Of a DNA stretch of 64,000 nucleotides, positions 54,991 through 64,000 are shown piece after piece (position 1 is the stretch's first letter; the number at the start of each line of letters is the position of its first letter). The stretch lies in assembly GCF_030272615.1 (NCBI RefSeq), contig NC_081414.1, positions 810,625,069-810,689,068 on the forward strand. The letters run 5' to 3'. Made by a program: the position numbers and the translations under genes. Below the pieces are notes generated by a model. That model was not told where the DNA came from, searched no databases, and saw only the letters and a program-made list of their open reading frames with translations. Source of the DNA: Cryptomeria japonica. Lineage: Eukaryota; Streptophyta; Pinopsida; Cupressales; Cupressaceae.

Positions 54991-56330
54991 TCTTGTGAGA
55001 TAGAGAACAATAGGACACCCCTTGGGAAGTTGAACTAGTTCAATACAATATATAATAGACTTATATTTTGAAGATTTCAAAAAGTTTAACGAACAATATG
55101 ATATAAATTTAGTGGGCAGTTAGAAAGTGATTTTATTTATACAATTACTTTAAAATATATAAATTATATTTTTAGGAAAGCACAATATAGTCATTTTTTT
55201 AATCTTTCTATACAAATTTTCTTCCACAATAATAATGATTCTTAAGTAACTTTCTTCCACAAGAGTAATAATTAAGATTTTATCTTCAAATTGTGACAAG
55301 TGTATGAGATCATATAAATAAAAAAATCACTAATATTTTAATGTGCTAATTTAAAGTAAAATTTCATTCAAAAGTTTTAATGTCAAATTATGCCATTTCA
55401 TGTGATGGGTCATAGATTTTTAATAAGTAGTCTTTCAAGTCTTAAAAACATATAATAGGGAAGATTAAATTGAACAAACATCTTTTTTTATATTTAAACT
55501 AAGCTTTAAAATATATTGATAATTTATTTTTGAAATATAGCATCAAGAAAAATAAAAATAGTCAATTAAAAGATTATCAAGAACATGTATATGTGAATGA
55601 TATTTTGATCATAGTATTGGAACAATAATATTGTAAAGAATTTGAAAAAATAGAGTTATCATACCAATTAGTGAGAGATATTTGATCTATGACAGATGGT
55701 TTCATATCAAACTATTATAATATATCATTTTTGTTTTAATTCTTCACTTCTCTACAAGACACAGTTTGAATGCCATTATTACATATAAACAAAGAACTCC
55801 TAAGAAAATATGATCCATTTTCTTCTGAAGTATTTCACCATATTTATATAAATCACTCACATACATTTTTTTTAACTCAAGAAACAAGTAGTCATATCTA
55901 CCATTATTCTTGTGGTAAGATATGTCCACCCTTGTGTAATCATGCTAGTAAGTCTAAAATTTACAACAAATGGGTTCATTACATAAATTAATAGAATGTT
56001 AGTGGATTTCAAATCTTAAAAATAATGCCAATATTAATTGTGTATATTTTGTAATAGAGAGAAACAAGAATAGAATTTGATGTATAAATAAAATAATGTC
56101 CAATAATAAGAAACTAGCATCATCCATATATATTTTTTATTTTGAAAATCTAAGTGATATTTTATTCTATTACAATTTTTTTGTGAACAAGAGATATTAC
56201 TTATAGAGATAATAAAGTATATGGTAGTTACAGATTTTGTATGGTATGATCTAGATGCAATTAATTCTCTTTTAATGCACACCAATATATTTGAATGGAT
56301 ATTCATAATATAGGTCGTAGCCACAATATT
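54991..56330. other. No gene seen; AT-rich
   Basis: Only short shadow ORFs. I see no RNA gene or clear repeat. Confidence 0.5.
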
Positions 56331-56510
56331 TTGAATTATTATTATTTTTATAATTATTATTAGGTTTAATTAGATTGACCCAAGACCTTCCCCATCCTAT
56401 GGAAGGCCAAGAGTCACAACTTAGAATTCCACTTTTAGATGTCCCTATTGGGAATTTAACTTGGGTCTCCACAGTGAGAACCCAATGTTTTAACCAGTTA
56501 AGCTCAACCC
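56331..56510 (-). mobile_element. tRNA-derived SINE candidate
   Basis: The minus strand reads GAGCTTAACTGGTTAAAAC at 56505-56487, very like the D-arm/box A of a tRNA (AGCTCAGTTGGTTAGAGC). A box-B-like GTTAAATTCCC lies at 56461-56451, about 45 bases on. A unique body of about 90 bp follows. The element ends in an (AAT)-rich simple tail (56375-56331). Length near 180 bp and the tail fit plant SINEs. Confidence 0.55.
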
Positions 56511-57849
56511 CTTGGACAATTTAATTAATATATTTATATATTTATATACAAATGAATAAATATCAAAATTCTATTGATTTATATAAAATTTGCCTAAAGT
56601 GGAATATATTTCACATAATATCGCCTTAACCTTTCAAATATTGTTTTCCCTATCTTTATATGAGGACTTAATTTACAAAACATCACATAAATATCATGTT
56701 GTGTTATCTCTTACCAATGTTTTGTATGAAGATCATGGCTATTGAAATCAATCTCATTTTAAAGTGTGTTAGTGTCTTTCTATTGAAATCAATCTCAATT
56801 TAAAGTGAAGTTTTTTTTGTTTGTTTTAGAATTTGTTCACTTAAAATAGATATCAACATCACTCTTCTTGAAATGGCCTTATCCATTAATCAAGATTGTT
56901 TTTAAATAGAACCCAAACCTTTAGTAACATTTCCAACAATATCATTTTGTAGGCATGAACCTTTCCTCTCTTTCAATGTTGAATCTACATCCAACAATTG
57001 TAATGGCTCTTTTATCTCTTTACTAATAACTAAAATTGATTACAGTTGTGCTTGATCAAGTATATCAATATTATTTAAATGAGCAATTATTTCCTTGTAG
57101 TTCTATTCATTGACCTCCTAGTAGTATGTCTAGGTTGTTTAACATAAACTTTCAATTTCTTCATTTCCATTTCAAGTAAATGATCTAAATTTGTATAGTA
57201 AAGTTTTATCTGCACCTCTTTATCTAGATTCATATGTTCATCCATGGTGGAAGGAATTGATCCTAACCCCTCTCCAACATCCAATGTTTGCACTTGGGCC
57301 TCCTCCTTAATATCAACTATCCATTCTTCATCCTTTTTTGCTCTAGGATCTAAACTTGGCTCAACTTCTCTTATTTTTGTATGTTAAATCCTTACACACA
57401 TAATTCATATACATACAATTGAGAAGAATATAAAATATTTAACTAATTTTCAATATATTTTTAAGAGGGTCCACGAAAAATTACTAAAAATGATGTGCAC
57501 ACATAACAACTAATAAATGGCCACAATATATCCTTGGATGCAACCTTAACTTAAGAATATTTAATCAACATGAAGAGCTTATCTAGTAACAATAACATGC
57601 ACTCAAAACATTCTGAAAAACAATCACATACAATTACATACATGCACTCAATCTAGATATAAAATTATATAAATTTAAGCTTGAACAGTAAAAAATATTT
57701 TTTTCCCATCAAGATGAAACGTATCATTCTAAGTAGTAAAACTACAAATTTGATAGAGATATAGAAACACCCTATATAAATAAGGTTAGACCTTAAAATG
57801 TGCATATGAATGTATGTAATTCTTAGGTTTGTATATATAGTATCTATAG
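56511..57849. other. No gene seen
   Basis: AT-rich with short ORFs of no recognisable family. The longest, 57087-57293 (-), resembles nothing I know. Confidence 0.5.
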
Positions 57850-58098
57850 AGAGGCATATACCTAAAGATGAGAGAAATATCTTAGAGATGGAAGGAGGTA
57901 GATGGAACAAAAGATGGAGGGAGAGAAATAGGTAGGGATGAATGGAGGGACGACATACAAAGGAATAAAGAGAGGGATTGGAAAGAGATAGTGAGAGAGA
58001 GGTGAAGAGAGAGACAAAGATAGAGGTGAGCTCAAAAAATAGTAGAAAAGGAAAGGAGAGAGGGTGAGAGATAGGAAAGTAGGGAGGGATGAAGAACT

Positions 58099-58135
<37 letters not shown>

Positions 58136-59275
58136 TCTAAAAATAATATAGAAAAGGAACCAAAGAGAAGGAGGGAGATCAAGGAGGGAGAGAGGGAGGA
58201 CCTAGAGTAGAAAAGATATAAAGGTTGGTAATAGAGAGAGAGCTACTAAAAAAAGAGTATTAAAGGAATGAGAAAGAGGGACAAAGATAGGTAGGGAGGG
58301 ATGGAGGACCTAAAGAATAATATAAAGAGAAACAAAGAGAGATGTACTCAAAATATAGTAGAGAAGGAATGAGAGAGAGGGAGCAAGATAGATAGGGGTG
58401 AAGCGAGGTAGGACTTAGAGAGTGATATAGAAAGGGTCCTTGGTAAGATATAGGTAGAGAGACAACTTTAGGTGGAGAGAATGAAAAAGTTAGATATTCT
58501 CAAAAAATAGTAGAAATGGAAGGACACAAAGGGAGAAAGATACCTAGATAAGGAGGGTGGGAGGGAGGAGCTATAAAGGGATATAGAGAGCTTAGTTGGT
58601 AATAAATAGAGAGAGAGTTTACTTGAGAGATACTAATATAGAGGTGCTCAAAAGAGTAGAAAAGGAAGGTGAGAGAGGGATGTATAGATAGGTATGGAGG
58701 GAGGAATAGGTATGGGTAAAGATGGTAAACATAAGAGAGAGATTTAGGTGGGGGAGAGGGAGAGGCAAGTTGTGATCTATAAAGATGTGAATTTAAGAGT
58801 AGATAAAGAAGGAGGAACGATATAGAGACAACTATAGAGGTTTAACTTAGAGCTTTGAAGATGGAAGGAGAGGGAGGCTAGAGAGTGGAGGACAAACCTA
58901 GGTAGTGATATTTAGAACTTTTAAAGAGAGATACAAATCTAGATAAAGGTAGATAGACATATTAAGAGAGGTAGAGAGGTAGAGATCTAGTTGGAGGGCG
59001 AACTCAAGAGGGATAGAGAGGTAGACAGTGATAGATAGGGTTTCGTAAGAGATATAGAGAGATACATATAATATTAGGTAGAGAGATAGATAAAGATAGA
59101 GGTGATAAAAATAGTAGAAGATGAAGGAAATCTCAAGATAGCTTGAGAGAGATAAACTTGGAGATATGGAGAATAAGAGAGAGAAAAGAGAGAGAAGTAG
59201 AGGTAAAGAGAGAGGTAGAGGTAAAGAGAGTGGGTGAGAAAGAGGGGGAGGTAGGTAGTGATCTATAGATAGAGG
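57850..59275 (+). repeat. 1.4-kb GA-rich degenerate satellite with a pure (AG)n core
   Basis: The plus strand is overwhelmingly purine, with GAGAGA and GGGAGG words. A pure (GA)n run lies at 58100-58133. A longer unit recurs every ~100-210 bp: CTCAAAAAATAGTAGAAAAG, then purine repeats, then GGTAGGGAGGGATGGAGGAC. Copies of the first part are near 58029, 58347, 58498 and 58648, with a weak one near 59110. This is more than a simple microsatellite. No gene lies in it. Confidence 0.8.
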
Positions 59276-60759
59276 GATAGGGATTACTAATATTCATAAA
59301 GTGAGGAATGACTTAAACAAATGAAATCATACTACATGAGATTAATGTACATATATAAATTTAATCATAGATTAACTAACCTTGATTAAATGACAATTTC
59401 GCTTCCAATAAAAATTTACATTTTTTGGAACAATATTTAATAGAAAGAAAAATATTCATGTGCCTCATTTTTGTCTACGTTATCTTTGAATTATTTATCT
59501 AGATAAATTTAAACCTTTTCTACTATATACTTTCATGAACTCTTAGCTTATCTTGTCCTTTTGTTTCTCATCTTCTTCTTTGCAAAATATGACTTCACAA
59601 TTCCTCATTCAAAAATTTCCTCCTCCAAAGTCCACCTTGAAGTACAAAATTACAAATTTGTCTTGCCATATTGATTTTAAACAAAACAATTTCCTATTTA
59701 TATGCACTAGGAAATGAAAAAAAAATAAAAATCAGCTAGGCCATTAACAAAGGTAAACCATTGTAAAAATTAATATTTTTTATCGACACCTTCACTTGAA
59801 GATGGTAATTAGCAATAATTTGTCATGTTTAGGTCTTTGCTCGAAGACTCTTTCATTCAGAGGTACCTTTAAATGAAGGTACCCTGTTTGTTCAAAGGCC
59901 TCCACCCTTACAACTTTTATAGATTTTGGCTTTCAATCCTCAATTTGAAGGTCCAAACGTAATCAACTTGACAACCAACATGTATGATTGGAGTCATGAG
60001 ATTGTTTTTCAAACAAGGATAATTTTAATTATATTTTGGTTGTATTATTAACATTTCTTTTAGTTTTACTGGACATAGGTTTTTTATTCAACATCAAGTT
60101 CTTTGTTATACACATGAATAAATAGTAAATTAGTGAAAAAAATTCAAAAAAATATCAACGCACTAATTACTAATGCCCTTAATTAAACAAAAATAAAATT
60201 CAATTTTGATACATACAAAACAAGTTATGTTGGATATGTCTAAATTATACTTGGTTTGACTTTAGAATTTAATTAAAAAGAATACGATTGTTATTCTTTT
60301 GGATTCGAGCGTGTGTATTTTTATCCTGCCAAATTTCATATCAAACACCATGATCTATCATCAGAGCAAGAGAGCAAGTGAGAGAGAAAGAGAATAGAAT
60401 ATGAAACCTAATGCAATCAATATATATCAATGTTACCAATCTAAATTTCAAAGAATCAAAATTTTACCCTTTTTAGAAAAAAAAAAAAAAAGGTTATGTG
60501 CAACATCATACACATCGCTTTTTTTAAATTCTATTTAATATTAAAAGCTAGTTATCTAAGGATATACAAAAAAAAATACAATTTAATTCTAGATGATGTA
60601 TATAATGTTGTGGATGCAGCTCTCATAGTTTCTTTAGCTTCAAAATAGTTTCCATGAGGTGTGACTAATGGATTCTTTTCTTGTTGGCTTCCCTAGGTTT
60701 GTAGGGAAAACTTCTCCAATGGAATGCTAATTACATTAAAAATATTTTCACCTCCAAAA
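59276..60759. other. No gene seen; includes a poly(A) run
   Basis: AT-rich, with an A-run at 60477-60491. The right part merges into the truncated LINE start. No promoter or RNA is supported. Confidence 0.45.
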
Positions 60760-60899
60760 AGCTTATAGAAATACAGTGGGTTTAATTGAATGAGAAAGTT
60801 ATTCAAGATGGCATGTCCCAACAAGAACTTTTAAAAAAGAATGAACTTTAAGCGGAATATGTGGACATCCTCTCAAAGGAAGAAATATTCCAGAAGTAA

Positions 60900-62520
60900 A
60901 AGTCAAGGGAGAGTTGGCTGCAAGTTGGGGACAAGAATACCAAGTTCTTTTAGAATGCAATGAAGCAAAGAAGGTCAATAAACATAATAGATAGAATAGA
61001 AATTCAAGCTAATCAGATAATTGAAGATCGTGAGGTAATTCAATCAGAAATTTATCACTTATTCTCCAATTTGTTGTGCTTTGAGGTGGGATATGATCTT
61101 AGAGAGTAGAATAAACTCCTTTCATTAATTCTAAAAGTCATAATAAAGGAGAAAAATCAACGGCTCAATGAGTACTTCACTTTTGATGAAGTTTATTTGG
61201 CTATTAATCAGCTTCCATCTGACAAAGCCCTGGGTCTAGATGGCTTCCCCAGTGGCTTCTTTAAAAAAAGCTGGCATATCATAGGGTCGAATTTAATTGA
61301 GGCCCTTGAATCTTCTAGAAAATCAGGTCATATACTTAAGGAAATCAATAATTCTTTTATTTCTCTTATTTCTAAAAAAGAGAAAGTTGTTAAGTTGGGG
61401 GACTTCAGGCCAATTTCCCTTTGCAATATAATATACAAAATCTTGTCCAAGGTGCTAACTAATAGGCTTAAACCTCTTATGAACAACATAATTTTAAAAG
61501 AGCAAACAAGTTTTGTACTAGGCAGATCTATTCTTGATGGAGTGATAGTCACTCAAGAAGTAATTCATACACTCCAAAATATTAACAAGGTAAGAATTAT
61601 TATCAAATTAGATATACCAAAGGCCCATGACAATATAGAATAACACTTTTTTTGTAAAGTCGTGTAGGCTTTTGGCTTTAGCAACAGATGGATTAGCTGG
61701 ATCTTTGAATGCATTTCGACCCCAAGGTTTTCTATACTGGTAATAGGACTCTAGAAGGCTACCTTTTTGCCTCTAAAGGCATTATATAAAGAGATCCACT
61801 TTCTCCATTTTTTATATTATTCTTTTAGAAGCCTTGGGCAAAGTTATTAAATATTCACACTCTAGAGGTCTAATTAAGGGTTTTAAAATAGCTAGAAATT
61901 TTTAGGCTACACATCAACAATTTGAAGATGATAAATTATTGATGGGAGAAGCTAGTCCAAGAGAAGCGAATCAAATACAAAAAAATTCTTTCTTGTTATG
62001 GAAAGGAATCTGGCCAGATTGTCAATAAAGAAAAGTGAAAGATTTATATTTTCTCTACTCCCCTGAAAATAGAAATCAGAATCCTTAATATCTTCAATTG
62101 CAAGAAAGACACCCTTCCTTGTGTTTATCTAGGTATCCCCATTGATAGAGGTCAGAGGAACACAAAAATCTAGGACCCTTTGAAGATGAAAATGGAGCAC
62201 AATACCAACTCTTGGAAAGGAAAATGGCTATCATGGGCAAGAATATTGGTTATGCTTCAAGCAGTTATCTCAGTGTTGCCTATTTATCTTCTCTCATATC
62301 TTTCTCTTACTATAGGGATGAATTATTTATTTATTCAAAAAATGAGAATTTTTTTTTGGAAATGCTTAGAGGAGAGGCATAAAATTGCACTAATCGCCTG
62401 GGATAAAATATGTAAACCAAAGTCTTTAGGAGGCCTGGGTATTCAAAATCAGCTTCTTCAGAATCAAGCCTTAGGAGAAAAAAATGTTTGGAATTTGATT
62501 AAAGACCCATAAACAAGATC
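60900..62520 (+). pseudogene. LINE reverse transcriptase
   Basis: The linker LQVGDKNTKFF is followed by an SINIIDRI trace near 60920-60990. RT proper is open at 61197-61643 with QLPSDKALGLDGFPSGFFK, FRPISLCNIIYKILSKVL and SFVLGRSILDGV. After frame breaks, HQQFEDDKLLMGE appears near 61910-61950, where family members have FADD; both Asp are kept. The C-terminal part is open at 62180-62512 (SWKGKWLSWARILVMLQAV, CLEERHKIALIAWDKICKPK). Confidence 0.85.
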
Positions 62521-63430
62521 GGTTAAACTTATGTTTGTAAAACACACTGAGGTAGGATATCCTATCAACTTTATGAGAACCATTAACCTGCCAAAAGGAT
62601 CTAGGATATGGAACATCATTATCAATTTAGACCTCTTGTGGCTGAGTATATTTCATAGGACGCTCATGATGGATCCTCATGTTTATTTTGGGAGAATTCC
62701 TGGGGGGGTTACCTCAGTCTTGATAGCTTATTATCTATTAGTTAGTTAAGAGACTAGTTTAAACTTAATTGGGGACCGCATATCAGGGATTACATTACTT
62801 TATCTCAAAATGATCCCCTTGGATGGAGCTGGAAAAGCTTTGATGGGCTCCCCCTTCCCCCTAATGAAGTAGATCAATTTAAATCCACTATTCAGGCTAG
62901 ACAACTTTTCTTTAGACCAAAAAATGATTTGCTTTTTTGGATCCCTTCTAAAATAGGTCAGTATACTGCTAAACAAGGTTATAACCTCTTAGCAAGCCAT
63001 CTTGATCAAAATGACCTAGGCATTAATCAAAAACTATTTTGGAGTAGCATGCTAATTCCTAAGACATGTATTTTTTCCTAGCTAGCCACAAGAAAAAAAA
63101 TTTGCACAATAGAAAGGTTCAAGAAAATGGGCTTGGAAGTGCCTTCAAGATGTGTTCTATGCAAGGCTCAAGAGGAATCAGTTTACCACATCCTCCTTAG
63201 TTGTCCTTTCTCAGTGAAATATTGCATGTGGATTTGTGCTAAGATGGGATGTGTTGTTGCTCTTCCTAATTATATTGTTTCTCTTTTTCAATGCTATCCT
63301 AGTAGACCTAAAGATGGTCTCCTCAGGTCTTTATGGGAAACCCGTCCCTCCTCTCTCATCTCAGAAGTTTGGAAAGAGCATAATAGGAGAATTTTTTATA
63401 ACAAAGATAGAAAAGTAGAATCAATCATCA
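62521..63430 (+). pseudogene. LINE connection domain and zf-RVT zinc region
   Basis: Broken frames to 63060, then 63127 onward reads CVLCKAQEESVYHILLSCPF, the C-x2-C-x7-H-x4-C box of zf-RVT found at the end of plant L1 ORF2 before RNase H. The preceding part has FWSSMLIPKTCIFS. Confidence 0.8.
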
Positions 63431-63589
63431 ATTTGATTGAAAGCTCTTTTGTTGAATTCATTAATTGCAGATTGGATTTATCTCCCAGTTACAACAAAGT
63501 ATTCACAAACTACGATGACATGATTAGACTTAGGTGGAATGGAAATAAAATTTCTCTTTTTGTTGGTAGGAAGGATGGAGCAAGAAAAT

Positions 63590-64000
63590 TAGCTGTCTGG
63601 ATTCCTCCTAAACTCGGTTGGTTAAAACTCAATTTTGATGGGGCTTCAAAAGATAAGCCAAGCCCTTCTGGAAAAAGAGTTGTTATTAGAGATCACACTT
63701 GAGCTTTCATAGGCAAAATTGCTAAGGCTGAACCTGCAGATAGAAAAAATATAGTAGAGTTTAGGGCTCTTCTCATGGGTCAAGTTGAGTGTTTAAAGAA
63801 AGATTAAAAAAATTAAAATCGAAGGAGATGCAACCATCGTGATTAATGTGATAAGCTCTGGGAGTACACCCAACTGGTGTCGAAAGGCGTTGCTGGAGCA
63901 GATTCTTGTTATCCTATCTGAGCTTGATCAATATTCTGCTAGACACATTTATAGAAGCTAATTTGGAGGTTAATCTACTTTCCAAAAAACCAGCTACAGG
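63590..64000 (+). pseudogene. LINE RNase H domain (partial at window edge)
   Basis: GWLKLNFDGASKDKPSPSG has the first catalytic Asp. EFRALLMGQVECL carries the Glu. After a frameshift near 63800, IEGDATIVINVISSGSTPNW carries the next Asp, and ANLEVNLLSKKPATG reaches the edge where the last Asp is replaced by Asn. An RNase H at the end of ORF2 is typical of a subset of plant L1 elements. Confidence 0.82.

Larger units (their letters stand above)
60760..64000 (+). mobile_element. 5'-truncated L1-type LINE, runs off the window
   Basis: Starts in the linker between endonuclease and RT. It has no endonuclease, as expected from incomplete reverse transcription. It continues through RT, a zf-RVT zinc region and an RNase H, still open at the window edge. 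Frameshifts and stops throughout mean it is inactive. A 3' tail and target duplication cannot be seen here. Confidence 0.85.

Noticed and set aside
57862-58182. Minus-strand ORF with Ser-Leu repeats
   Set aside because: Direct product of the (GA)n tract read in reverse; no start context or family.

Overview
This window is nuclear DNA from a seed plant, most likely a large-genome gymnosperm such as a conifer. That placement is inference, from low gene density, AT-rich spacers and long, old, nested LTR retrotransposons. It holds one clearly intact host-type gene, a lachrymatory-factor-synthase-like gene of the Bet v 1/SRPBCC fold at 52735-53208 (-). A decayed plant-mobile-domain (PMD) gene lies at 213-3019 (-). 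Almost everything else is mobile-element sequence.

Layout. 1-3392: two-exon PMD pseudogene (-) whose intron holds two minisatellites, lying antisense just upstream of a polypurine tract and an LTR (3393 onward, +). 4231-5650: no gene seen. 5650-16900: old Ty1/copia element (+) cut inside its reverse transcriptase by non-autonomous LTR element NA1 (9511-16124, -, target duplication AATTT). 18030-18740: orphan LINE ORF1 (-). 18989-48612: Ty3/gypsy element (-, target duplication ATTAT), about 13.8 kb before interruption. It is broken by a nearly complete copia element (24158-31874, +, duplication TAGGC), by a second non-autonomous LTR element NA2 (36532-43507, -, duplication GTAAG) and by a solo LTR of the NA2 family (44367-45515). 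49465-49530: tRNA-like/SINE candidate. 49800-51747: copia fragment (-). 52460-53440: the LFS-like gene, a remnant of a tandem copy and a duplicated promoter block. 53742-about 54990: probable solo LTR. 56331-56510: second SINE candidate (-). 57850-59275: long GA-rich degenerate satellite. 60760-64000: 5'-truncated LINE (+) with RT, zinc finger and RNase H, running off the window.

The most interesting content is the pair NA1 and NA2. Both have complete LTRs, an initiator-Met-tRNA primer site and a polypurine tract. Neither has recognisable protease, integrase, reverse transcriptase or RNase H. Instead both encode the same two proteins in the same order: ORF1, a coiled coil followed by four or five CCHC zinc knuckles (Gag-like), and ORF2, a 740-1100-residue protein whose N-terminal ~350 residues align between the two elements and which I do not recognise. 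NA1 shares a 31-base polypurine-tract/LTR-start block, with one mismatch, with the autonomous copia element in the same window, which suggests a copia-type helper.

The gypsy element is also unusual. It has an RNase H domain upstream of the reverse transcriptase in addition to the normal one. Between integrase and 3' LTR it carries two extra decayed ORFs, one antisense and one sense, that start head to head.
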